64,000 nucleotides of DNA from Agrocybe praecox (taxonomy: Eukaryota; Basidiomycota; Agaricomycetes; Agaricales; Agrocybaceae), in NCBI GenBank assembly GCA_964017145.1, contig OZ024842.1:310001-374000 (forward strand). The letters are read 5' to 3'. The position numbers and the translations under genes are program-made. Within the stretch, counting starts at the first letter, position 1; each line of letters opens with the position of its first letter. This document shows positions 11,631 to 22,881 of the stretch, in pieces. Under the pieces are notes generated by a model, which saw nothing but the letters and a program-made list of their open reading frames with translations, was not told the DNA's origin and searched no databases.

Positions 11631-12960
11631 GTTAGTTCATCGCGTCATGTGAGGTAGGCGTGTTTACGACTGTTTACGTCCGATCCCGATTTCGTCAACT
11701 TCACCATGTGTTCTATTCTTCCACGCCACTACCACCCATGCTTTGAGAGATACATTCGGCGCCGATCAAGCGCGCAACGTTCGACATCCCCCTCTTGTTA
11801 CTGAGATTTCCGCTGTATTCATCCATTCTCGTTCCCGTCTTCCCCTGGGTCCTTGCATCAGGTTTGTTTGGACAGGTCGTTGGTTGCTTTGGGTGGACAT
11901 GCTGCACCTGTTGTGTGCCATGAGCGGTATGTTTCCCTCACGAGCAATTGAGAAACTTCTATTGGTGATATAGATGGCTGCAATCTGTGGCAGAACGGTT
12001 GCTGGGATGCTGAGACGGGATGGGATGGCACGGAAAGACGATGACAATAATAGTTGTGGAGAGTATGACTGGATTGGGAAACGGACTGAGGGCGAGCCAT
12101 TCGACCATGATACATATCTGCGGTGTGGATTGAAGCTCCGAAAATCCAGAGAAAAAAGGGTCTCTATCGGCTGGGACTGATCGAGGACGTCGAATGACGC
12201 TACTCATCTATCTCTATCAGCTTTAAGCTTGCTAATTCTTCTCTTTCTTTGGACCCCTTCTTTTCCTCCCCTCGTATCTCATCTGACATCATCACAACGT
12301 AGCTGTCTCGTGGTAGCACAATGTTTATTGCTTCCGACCTTTTTCGCCCTTCTTCGACTTTTGATTTCATCTCGTCCTTTGGTCCAGCATATGTTCGTTG
12401 CTTCTAGAGGTGGGTAGCACAGGATCGCCACACCCAGGATTCTCACTATCCACATCCCCACCAACACCAGCAAGCTACGCCATCGCCTACTGACCTTAGG
12501 TTGTCCGCCGGCCCCAATGCTCGTTACAAGTTGGGTTATTTCTTTCTTTGTTCTAAGCGCTGGAGTGTTGTTCATCTTGCCTATAATAATAAACAGCAAT
12601 ATCAAGCCCAAGCTCGACAACAAGGACAGGACCTTCCGGCACCATATTGGTGCCCTCCGATCATGTACGACCATGGTTCCTATACCAACTCCTTCTATCC
12701 CCACCAACTCGACTTTCCAGAAACCATCCATCGCCTTAAAGTTCCCCGCCCCAACGTCACCTCCGTTGGAGCAGTCCAGTATGCAGCTGTATGGCGTAGC
12801 TGTGCTCGGAAGCGCGTCGAGCAGCCTCGCACTATGGCAGTAATGGGCAAAGGATGATTGGATTCAGCTATGTACGCGTCGTGGTCACACAGAGTCTGTA
12901 CACGATCTAATCTAATCAGACCGGTTGCACTGCCACACCGTCACCTACGATTGAGATGAA
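11630..12960 (+). repeat. Dispersed repeat R, copy R2 (longest)
   Basis: Starts with the GCGTCATGTGAGGTAGGCGT stretch shared with R1, passes the GATCGAGGACGTC segment near 12179 and ends with the short-repeat core at 12768-12925. The same order in reverse complement is seen in R4 (20430-21200). Long overlapping frames on both strands (such as 12279-12731 minus and 12501-12857 plus) show no domain and are not kept in R4, so I treat the copy as noncoding. Confidence 0.6.
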
Positions 12961-13521
12961 CCTGAAGATTTGGGGGTGTTGGGTTTATTTCTTCTTTCTT
13001 TTTAGATTTTGAAACAAGTTTTATTGACGACGTGCAACCTCTCCTTTCTCGCAGTGAAAGAGAGATAATTTCTGAGCTTCCTTTTTTTGGTGCGTATTAT
13101 TCTCCTTTTTTTACTCTAACCGTCATCATTAAAATAAAACGCCAACGAACCTAAGCAATTCTAAGGCGCAAAATACTGGGCACTTATTTTATTTTATCAA
13201 CCCAGACTTGTTAATTAAATGCCTCATGTGACGCGAAACGCAGCTGCGTATCCGACCTTCCTTCATTCTTTCCGTCCTCCCCATGGCGAAGCTAATGAAA
13301 TCGAGCACCGTTGAGCTCGGCGCGGCGGGTATCAGTCCCTTGCCCTCATCGAGGATGTTCATAGGGCGTTTTGTGAGGCCATTGACTAAGGCTGCTCTAG
13401 TATGTGGACTTTCTCTGTCCTTTGTTGTCATTTTTGTACGGTCGGGCTTACTCCTTTCAAATAGATATTAACATTATATGAATCTTCCGCCCACCCGCGC
13501 CATTGTTCCAGCCGAGCGACG

Positions 13522-14538
13522 ACGGAACTGATCAACCTCGACAAGCTTATCAGCAGAATCGACTTAACGACCATCGACATCGACACGCCGTCCTCCTCAC
13601 CACATGCTCCACCCTCGGACGTCTCCCGCTTCTCGCCCGGCCGAGTTCCGATTATCTGGGCTGACTATGAGCCAGATAGTATTTGCGGGTGCTTCCCCCC
13701 TAAAGCACTCGATCCTGCCCACCAGTACATGAATAGGCCGTATTCCTTCCCTTGGCACGAGAACTGGTCTGCTGAGCAGATTCGCGACGAGGATGTGAGG
13801 AGACTGACGGTCTGCGCTCACCCTCGTTTCGGAGAGTCGCCCAGTTTTTTCTTGGCGGATCGTTCGAACGTGAGTGTTTCAGTTTCTTCCTTTTTTCTTT
13901 TCTTAACTGTTTAACTTCAGTATGGAATCCTCTTCCCTGGCGAAGTCCTCGACCGCTCCAGCGTCCCTTGCCGCCCACCCTCGGACTCGCTCACCCTCTG
14001 TCCAAAAGAATCCGTATGGGCGCTCTACTGTCGAAGCATGCGCCTGTGGAAATTCACAACCGATTCCTCCGGCCTAGTCAACCAGCTTGCCGTGTACGTT
14101 TTATTCTACATTCGCCCTTCTTTTTGCTACTCCTTCCTCTTCGCTTGCTTCTGTTTCTCTTCGGTGCATAAATAGATGCGATACTGATATTATCTTTCCG
14201 CAGTTGTTTGGCATTGTGGACGCACGATCCGACATCAGAAGATGCGCTAAACACAGTGTACCCCGTTGATGTACTTAATACCTTGCTCCCATGTTCTGGT
14301 ACGTTATCCTTCGTTGTTCAAGCCGAAATATGCTTATGGTCTGTTCGCAGACGTCCAACTACTCACCGACTCCTTCCGCCACCAACTGATAAATTCAAGC
14401 CTGCCGCTCACGAGGTATAGAGACGCCTCTCCCTTCTGGGTACACCGTATCCGCTTTTATTCGTGCTTAATTTTATCGACCTGCCTATGCGGCCGACTCT
14501 TTTTGTCGCTCTTTCTTCATTCCACTCATTTCGTGTAA
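13522..14538 (+). CDS. Multi-exon gene of unrecognised family, unit 2 paralogue (5' end unresolved)
   Basis: Open frame from about 13522 to 13869, then exons 13921-14093, 14204-14298 and 14351-14538 with GTGAGT, GTACGT and GTACGT donors and CAG acceptors. Phases agree at each junction. Segments include VPIIWADYEPDS, YSFPWHENWSAEQIRDEDV, LVNQLAVCLALWTHDPTSED, DVLNTLLP and QLLTDSFRHQL. The last three exons match the unit 1 gene at 6605-7144 in phase and sequence; the first two do not align well. The upstream start was not found. No known domain. The gene may be functional or recently decayed. Confidence 0.45.
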
Positions 14539-15129
14539 AAAAAGACCAATCGGTGCCACTCCGACGTATATACATACATAGCTAACTAGCCACCTACAAG
14601 TCTTTCTTCTTCTTTCAAATTTCGGCGACTTGCTCGTTATATCTATCTTTTCTGTCTATTCATCTACCTATCTTGTCAACCTACTTGTCCACTCGACTCA
14701 GAATTAAATTATCATCCACATTTGACATCTAGTATAACTCAAATGTCTGGGCCTGATGGGATACGGGGGTGGGGCTTCAAAGAAAAACCAAAAAAGCGAG
14801 ACCCGAAGTATGTTTTGAGCATATAAGCTGCCATATGACTTGAATTCGTGCGTGCTAATTTCTACATAGATCGCAAAAAAAAAACGCTGCCAGGGCTCAA
14901 ATGGTATAGTTGACATCACCCGAGTTGATTCCGATGAAAATTGAAATCCAGGTTTTTGATGCTTACCTCCCTTTTATCAAATCAGGGTTAGACGTCGACT
15001 TACGTCAGTCCCTTGTTACCCTTTTAAAAATTTTATTTGCTCTTAAACGAAACAATACGCATCCAAGTTGGTCTTTGAAAGAATCCTTAGGACGAGTTCA
15101 CGAACACGTGAAAGGCATGTTGATCATTG

Positions 15130-15860
15130 TTTACCGCACTAGTCTTCGCTTATATTGAATTTGTCAACTTCGGCATGTGTTTTGGTTTTGTTCTTTCACA
15201 CCACCACCACCCACATGCATGGTTGACGACGTTCACGCGCATTGATCGAGCTTCCTTCGCCTTTTCGTGCCTGGCTGAACCTTAAAAGAGAAGAAGAGCA
15301 ATGAAAGATGGATGTATGGCTGGGACTTGGAGGAATGACTTGGGGTGGGAAGAGGAAAAGAGCGAGAGCGGAGACTGGGAGATTGAGGGAGGATATGTCC
15401 GGCGCTGTTGAAGCGCTCAACGTCCCCCCTCTTTGACGCGTGTTCCTTACTTCGCTCTCCCTCCCGCCCTCGCACTAGAACTGTTCCACTATCATTGTTG
15501 CGTTGGACCAGGTTAGGGTGTCGGTTGCTCTGGTGGGCGCGATGCACCTGTTGCGTGTCATGAGGGGTATGTTTGCTTCACTTTCTCGTGGAGAACTTTT
15601 GCTGGTGATATCTTTGGGTCAGAACGGTAACTGGGATGCTGGAAGAGGATGGGAACGAGACGGGGTGGGTTAGGGATGATCGATGACGTCGAGGATGATT
15701 GGATGGATAGCACTCGCTCCAGTCATGCCTACAATCTGACGATGGGCGATCGTTAAAAAAAGAAGCAAATGACTGCAGGGGTCTCTATCGACTGGGATTG
15801 ATCGAGGATGCCCCTCATCTATCTCTATCAGCCTCTAATTCTCCGTGTTTTTTCTTTCCT
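15130..15860 (+). repeat. Dispersed repeat R, copy R3
   Basis: Shares the TTCGGCATGTGTTTT start and the CTCTATCGACTGGGATTGAT segment (about 15781) with R1 and R2. The middle is rearranged: 15283-15400 resembles reverse-complemented R sequence. Confidence 0.5.
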
Positions 15861-17148
15861 CGCTTCTCTCTTTCTTCGGACTCATTCGTCCCTTCATTAG
15901 ATGAAGATTTCAGATCGTATCTTTGATCTCTGGATCTGAACGTTTGACAGTCGCCTTCCCGCAGCTTACAATATCTTTTCGACTACTTACCTCGTTAATA
16001 AAATAGCTCCTCCATTGCCGCCGCCGTGCGTCCGCTCATAGGAATACCCACCCATCTCTTCCGCGCCTTCATCATGTTTCATCTTTGCAAGGGCCTACAT
16101 ATTCCTCAAAGTTAGACTGAGAATGGGTTCGTCGTAGCTTTGTTATCATCGAAGACGTACGCTTACCGTCCAGATGATAGTACTCTTGCAACCCATTCCA
16201 TCCCCAAAATTCAAAATTCTTCCTTGAACCCCGCAGTCTGCTCTTATACGCTCGGCAGCAGCAGGCCATCCCGACTCCACATGCAGTGTGGAACTGGCAA
16301 GTCTTTTACTTTCATCTTGTAAGTACGTTTGATATCAGATATGTCATTTCGTTTTAAAGACACTATTATCGACTAAGCACGAGTTGCTCGGCGTCCCACA
16401 GGCTGGAAGACGATGATGGAGGCAGGCACAGGTAAGTATTTGATCTCATGTATTGAACATTGTCGCTCACGATGAGAATAGTCGATGGTATATGCAGATC
16501 CAAATTCTGTAACGTTCGTGGAATTCAAGTACGCTCACCATTTCTATGAATTGATCGCCTGGTGTTAACTAGCTCTGACATACCTTTTTTTCTGCATACT
16601 CTTGCGCTGCGGCATTGCTCTGAAATCAAATGTGGACCATGAGCGCACGCTAAACCCTACCCTTTGTATATTCCCTTGCCATTCTTTCCTTGACCCCATC
16701 CAATTGGAACCGCCCTCTTTACATAAGAACTCTGCGTATTCCAATACCGGACGATCTTATAGCAATGGCAGGCTCGGACATTGATCGTATATAGACGTAG
16801 TGCTCTTTCGCTATCAGTATTTCTGTTCGCTCAGTCTATAGTTATTATTCTCGTAAAGTTCTTCCTCCCATGATGTCGTTCCTCCCTTGCTTTCTATTCT
16901 GTTATTCCATAATTTTCTTTGTATTTATTCTCAATATCGCCTTTGCTCACGTACCACAAACAATCGACCCGACCACAGGGCGGGTAAATAGATGGGAAGG
17001 AATGATGCCCAGACCTACGAATCTCCGCGGCCGGGTGGAGATATATGTTGGCTAATTGGTAGTTTATCTAGACTTGGAATACCCAACATACTTTCCCTTC
17101 GTGTATCCTCTACGAGATTTGCTTCAATTTTAATTGAATTTACGCGCT
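15860..17148. other. Gene-poor stretch with possible spliced fragment
   Basis: Between about 16140 and 16515 the plus strand shows coding-like pieces joined by good splice signals (GTAAGT at 16320, CCACAG near 16400, GTAAGT at 16432, AATAG near 16480). Spliced, they read GTGKSFTFI then LEDDDGGRH and end soon after. I could not build a full gene. The rest shows nothing. Confidence 0.25.
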
Positions 17149-19244
17149 TTAAAGATAAAGATACGTACCATCTACAGCCCGAGTGCTGTTTATAGTTCCA
17201 CATATTCCCGAAGCCACTTCCACTGGCCCATACTTCTCTCGAACATTGAAATCAGATACGGAGAGGCTTTTGCGGCCGCTGTTAACTTTGAGGGTTGCTG
17301 CGTAACGAGAATCAACCATTTTCACTGTGGGAAGTGTCAAAACATTAAACTGGGCGATATTGGAGTAGTGAACGAGTGAATCGTCTGACGACCATGTTGT
17401 TGTTATTATACCGGAGAGAAACTTTTTCCAATCAGGACTTGACATTGGGTGGTGTGGTACGATTGACCAGTAAGAGGCTATCTCAACATCAATTGGTTTC
17501 CCTCCTTGGTCTGATCGACACTGGAACTCAGTTGAAGGAAGATTGTTGTCCCTAATCTTGATTCCGCCGCGGCGTTCCGCTGGGTCGTCAACTTTGAATC
17601 CCCACCATACCACTCCGTAAACATCGCCTTGAGTTATAGCCGAGGAATGTTTTGTTTTCTCTGAACCTTCAGCCTCCTCGTTTGTGCGAGACCCTGATGC
17701 CATAAGTGATGCCTGTGGGTGCAATGACAAGACGGCAGATAAACCACCTCCTATATTCGACGCAACCTTGGAAGAAGACGCGACTTTATATGTTTTCTCA
17801 AACGTCGGAGTTTGATCTGGGAGTATAACGTTGAACTCAGCATTCTGTCTGTGCGAGTCAACGGTAACCTGGAGGTGGTGCTGTTCAAATTCAATTCCAC
17901 TGGATCGGGAATTTCCCACTCGCAACCTTTCAAATCCAACGCGGTATGTTCTAAAAGGTTCATCTCTAACCTAGGAACGCAGTAGGTAAGTATTGGGTGA
18001 GGCCAATTGAAACGCATAAAAATATTACCTCCACGGCAATTTTAACAGCAACATTGATGATTTGAAGCATGCGTCGCTGCTCCGGGGAGTATAATTCCGA
18101 TACAACGTCTAGAGAAACAGTCATTGAACTTTTCTCAGGACTATGTTTTGTCGGATCATCAGGGTCTTCTTTGTCTTCTTTGTCTTCTTTGTCTTCAGAA
18201 TTTCTGTTAGCATTTTCGTCACCGTCTTCATCCCTATTTTGATGCTCTTTGACTTCCTCTTCGTTGTCGTGGCCACCGGGTACATCCTTGTCCTTACTGG
18301 AAGCCGATCCCTGTCCGCTGTGACTTTTCATCATAGCCCCGCCATGAGATATATCCCTGGTCCATTCAATTACCGTTGGATTTACGGCGCCAGATCTTCC
18401 GCGATCAATGAACTTGGATGCTGAATCTAAAACAAATTCATTGAAGTCCCATAGTCTCCCGTTTGGTTTGAAGACAGGTAGCCTTATCTTCATCGATGGT
18501 GTCAGCATAGAGGAAGAGAACGGGGATAGTACTCGACCAAGTTCCACAAGCAGAGGAGGGCTTACATCCACTACTGTTGTGAATATGTGGATTTGTTGCA
18601 GCAATCCGAGCCCATCTTCAATGAGACTTTCGTCGAATCCGGCAAGAATTGTATACTTATAACTTGGGATGCCGTGATTATCGAAAATTTCCTTTACTCT
18701 CGAGAGGACACTGATTATATGTTCCAAGGCTTGTACTGGCGCAGTCCAGATTCCAATAGCTGTTATATCCAAATAAAAATCAAAAGGTAGGCTAATTCTG
18801 GATAATGAACAATCTTACCCGCTCCTTCCCCGACGCTCCCGGGTTCACGTTGGTATTCCATGTCCTATACCAGCTGACGTTGAAATAATTAACGTTAAGT
18901 TGATGAGTTACGTACCTGTGCCTTATTTACATTACCCTCCATCCTAATGGCATGTCCCAATGACCCTTGAATCGGACCTATTTGCAGTCCATCATCGTCA
19001 AAGTTCATCGGAACAGAGATATGTGGAGTCTCAAGTAATGTTACTTTACAAGCCACGATGCCATGAAATTGTAAAAATCACACCTCTTTGACCGTTACAG
19101 GTTTCCGCCCGTGCACATTACCACCATTCACATTACGGCCTCCAGCAGAAGAACGCGTAGACTGTAAGTAGGTCAGGAACTCCGTTGGCGGCGAAGTTGA
19201 ATCGATGCAAATGATGTAAAGCACACCTTATCAACCGGTGCCAT
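17149..19244 (-). CDS. 602-residue protein of unknown function with acidic KED-rich linker
   Basis: Six exons on the minus strand: 19227-19244, 19084-19161, 18916-19029, 18819-18864, 18029-18759 and 17149-17970. They sum to 1809 bases and every phase agrees. The start is MAPVDK, spliced to STRSSAGGRN. The N-terminal half holds IGIWTAPVQALEHII and an alpha/beta-looking region. A highly charged linker follows, with the tandem EDKEDKEDKED repeat and serine-rich flanks. The C-terminal region contains VYGVVWWGFKVDDPAERRGG and DVEIASYWSIVP, which look like a folded domain. No signal peptide or membrane segment. I do not recognise the family; lineage-specific agaricomycete proteins often have this build. 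The stop at 17149 follows a possible donor (GTACGT), so a further exon cannot be ruled out. Confidence 0.7.
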
Positions 19245-20217
19245 GTTGCTTTACAATAAGATAAGGGGAACGAGGGAAACATGGCCAACCCATGGCCCTG
19301 TATTTGTGTATGTGTATATATGTTTGGAATACACTGCCTCACCTACATATTATTCACCCGGTTCCACTCTAAAATAAGACTATAATTTTGGATATATCAT
19401 GTCCAGAGGCTATTAGCTTCGGGTGTTGATCTGCATTAAATTTAGAATAGTTAGTAGCATATTCAACCTGAGGGAACAGTCCAGTCTGCAGCAGTCTATG
19501 ATAGCTGGGTTCCGAGGCACATCGAGCAAACACGCACGATGCGAGTCTACGGAGATAAGATTAGAACATAAGTAACCATTATTTCCACATCATAATTCCT
19601 GTCCACATATCGAGCGATATTCAAGGCAGAAAATATTCCGTGAGTCCCTCAATGAGTCCGAATGTAGATTTGACTTAGATTTGACGCTCCAATATTTGAA
19701 TAATTATGCGTCTGCTTAATGTCAGCGATCCTAACTTGAGCTTATTTCGGGCACAAAGGAACATATAGGAGTCGAAGCAATTTCGAAGAGAAACTTAGAG
19801 GTGCGTTCATCATGTTGCAAAAATAGTATTGATATGATATTGTCATTTTCTCAGAGATCAGGCGTAGATATCAAACCATGCCGGCCGTCGCACTCGCTGT
19901 TCCGAGTGAACAACAAGATCATCTAAATGAACAACGCAAGCTCGTATCTTTGATCTCAAAAAGTCGGTAGAGAGGAAGAACGTACGGGCGTAAACATCTG
20001 GGTTGAGAATAAGTTAGCGGTTGCTTCTTTATCACCGGGAATCATGTAATTCTATCTCCAGCCAATTTCAACCACACCTCCTTTCACATGTCTATGAACT
20101 CCGCTGGTAACTCTCAGCACCATCCTACCGAATCGTCTGCTCGGCGTGCTGGCCAAACTCAAGTACCCCAACCAAAGCCTATCGAGTTCCAAATCCCAAC
20201 GGCGGCCGCCAAATATT
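19245..20217. other. Intergenic
   Basis: A weak copy of the short-repeat core begins near 19482 (ACAGTCCAGTCTGCAGC). No gene seen. Confidence 0.4.
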
Positions 20218-20429
20218 AGAATGAAAAAAAGTCGAAAGTCGATAGACAAATCAATGAACATCAATGAACATCGACCTACCACAGGAGTTTTGTTTCCGTT
20301 AATCTCTTCGCATTGATCCTCTGGAGTGAGAGGAATCTCCCCAAAGAAGGGGTCAAAATAAAAAGAGAAAAGCGAGCGAGCGAGAAAGCGAGGAAGAAGA
20401 AATTTGGAAAATTCGAGGCTGAATAGAAA

Positions 20430-21200
20430 CTCGAGGCTGAATAGCTGACGAGTGGTGTCATTCGAAGTCCTCAATCAATCCCAGCCGATAGAGATCCGTT
20501 CCTCTTGTTGTGCGCATTCAATTGACTATCAGAGCCTCCTTGAACGGAATAAACCCGATTTGCAATCTGGACCACGTATATACCAGGTGGAATGGTCCGC
20601 TCTCGGTCCTTCTCCCAATCCAGTCATACAACATCCAATCATTGTCAGCGTCATCCCCAACCGTTGTGGCAGTGCAACCTGCCCCACCCGATTAGATTAG
20701 ATCGTGTACAGACTCTGTGTGACAGCGATGCGTACATAGCCCAATCAGCCTTGCTTTGACTGCAACTGCCATCGTGCGAGGCTGCTCGACGCGCTTCCGA
20801 GCCTTGCTACACCATTTAGCCGCTCTCTGGACTACTCCACCGTCGTCCTCGTCTTTCCGTGCCGTCCCGTCCGGCCCTATTCCTGTTCCCTCACTCGCCT
20901 TCCTCTTACAGCATCCCAGCTACTGTTTCGCCCCCAAGTGCCTCCATCTATATCACCAACAAAAGTTCCGCACGAGCAAGTGAGGGAAACATACTCCTCA
21001 TAGCACACAATAGGTGCAGTTTCTCCACCTGAAGCAACCAACGGCCTAACCAAATAGTCCTGGTGTGAGGACGCAGATGTGGGAGGTAGCGAGAGCAGAT
21101 GAATGTAGCGGAAACATCGGTCCCAAAGAGGAGGGGGGCGTTGAACGTTGTGCGCTTGATCAGCGTGGAACGTTTGCCGTAGCTCAAAGAAACGAAAAAT
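20430..21200 (-). repeat. Dispersed repeat R, copy R4
   Basis: Reverse complement of the R2 order, including the short-repeat core at 20700-20840, the GGCCCTATTCCTGTTCC area and the GGGGGGCGTTGAACGTTG core at 21130. Its inner part is deleted in copy B at 34556. Confidence 0.6.
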
Positions 21201-21322
21201 GTCACATGTTTCTGAAAGAAAAATCCGACAAATGGATGTCGGCTGTATTTTCAACAAACAGAAGTCAAGTTTATTAAACAAACAGGTGATTAAATACATG
21301 CGACCAGTATATATTTGCCTGC

Positions 21323-21328
21323 ATTTTC
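21323..21328 (+). repeat. Target-site duplication ATTTTC, left copy
   Basis: ATTTTC precedes the TIR element. Its partner follows the element as A at 22881 plus TTTTC at 24408-24412, split by the Helitron. The empty site at 34793-34798 has it once. Confidence 0.7.
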
Positions 21329-22880
21329 ATGAAACTCACTCTGTCTCGTTTAAACCTCAGCCTTTCTAAAAGAAGGCCGTTTGAACAGTCCAAGCTGTTT
21401 AAACGCCTGTTTAAACATATAACAGCTGATTTAACAATGTTTATTAACCCTAAAGTCATTCGTATCAAGCACCACTTGGTCAATTAAAAGAATATATTAA
21501 ATCCAATACATTATCTACTGAAGACATTATATAACAATATTAAAGTCAAGTAAGCGGTGTTTGATAACACGAAAAAGTAAACCATGTTTATGAGTCAAAA
21601 TAGATTAAACGGTTACTCAAATTAAACAGTGCTTAATAAAAAATAAACCGTGTTGAACGGTTGAACTTGAATTAAACAGTTTGAACAAATTAAACAGTTC
21701 AAACGGGAGTGGGCAGTTCAAACGTGTTGAAAAATTTAAACATCGTTTAATCAGAAAAAAAAAGAGAAAAAAAAAAGAAAGAAAGCCAAAGCAGAGGGAG
21801 ACAAAGAACACCAAGAGGAGACAGAAAGCAACGTACCAATTTGGAATTTAATGTGAGACCTTTTTTTTTTTGGTGGTCTGTTACCTAATCTGGGGTTAGT
21901 TGCGGTTGCCGGAGACATGTAAGGGCTGAATATATACACTCTAGGGATCTTTTGGAGGTGGTGAGTTAGCGAGTTAGGTGGCAGGGAGGGAACATGAGAA
22001 GTTGAGGAAGGAAAGTTTCCAGTTGTTCGGGGGCACAGTATATCATGTGAAATCATGGAATTTGCCGAGCTTCCCTGTTATTTTGGTTCTCCGATTGTTG
22101 TTCGGAGTTTCAAATTAATTGTGGTTGACTGTCGTCGTGCCAACAAGGTGATTTCAACTTTTCACCTCTTGCCTCTTGCCCCCCATTACCGGTGTCTGCC
22201 AGTCTGAAGAGCAACGACAAAACCACCACCGCCTCCTCCAGCGCCAATAACAGTGCCAGGCCAGAATAAGCACGGCGCCGCCACCAGTAAAGCCACTCCC
22301 AGGTCAATAACACATGCACCAGTGCAAACGGTGACTAAACGCGATGGCAAGGGTTTGGGTTATGACCTGTTATGGCAAGAAGGTAGCACTGGGTAAGGAA
22401 GATACGATGAATGTGAGGAATTACACTCCCAAGGTATGTAGCTTGCCCCCAACCGTCTGAGCGCTGATCAAGGTCATCTAGTGGTAGTGTCTGTCCCCTT
22501 CCCCTACTTCCCTTTCCCTTCGCTCTTGACTCTCCTCCTTCTATCTCTCTTCTTTGTCTTATCAAAGCATCCCTCCTTTCTCCTTCCCTTCCTATACCTC
22601 TTGGAAGCACATGTGCCATATAGTACTTTTTTCTCTTTGTCTAACAGTGTCCGCTCTCTGTTATGTATATACTGTTTAAACTGTATATAATTTTTAATGA
22701 TAATTAAACTTACATGCAGACTTAAACAGTGATCCAATTTTTGAAGTTGTTTAAACGGTGTTTGGGATTTTCCAACTGTGTTTAACAGTAATCTGTCTGA
22801 TGTGTTTAAACAGTTTGGACTGTTCAAACAGCTTTCTTTTAGAAAGGCCGAAGTTTAAACGAAATAGAGGGGGTTACGGT
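21329..22880. mobile_element. Non-autonomous TIR DNA transposon, 1.55 kb
   Basis: The ends are long imperfect inverted repeats. 21329-21406 and the reverse complement of 22880-22802 align over roughly 75 bases, sharing CGTTTAAAC, GCCTTTCTAAAAGAA and TTTGAACAGTCCAA-CTGTTTAAAC. GTTTAAAC and TTAAACxG words are repeated many times in the outer 400 bases of each end, as expected for transposase-binding subterminal repeats. No transposase frame is present; inside is unrelated AT-rich and T/C-rich sequence (frames at 21617-22319 and 22335-22619 are low-complexity). The flanking ATTTTC is duplicated and single at the empty site in copy B. I cannot assign a superfamily without the transposase. Confidence 0.8.
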
Positions 22881-22881
22881 A

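Larger units (their letters stand above)
7811..15100 (+). repeat. Tandem segmental duplication, unit 2
   Basis: Second unit of the duplication described at 1472-7800. It carries the 139-residue gene at 9831-10436, R copy R2 at 11630-12960 and the second paralogue of the unrecognised multi-exon gene (about 13522-14538). Confidence 0.75.

Noticed and set aside
12279..12731. 150-residue minus-strand frame and overlapping plus-strand frames
   Set aside because: They lie inside repeat copy R2, overlap on both strands and are not preserved in other R copies.
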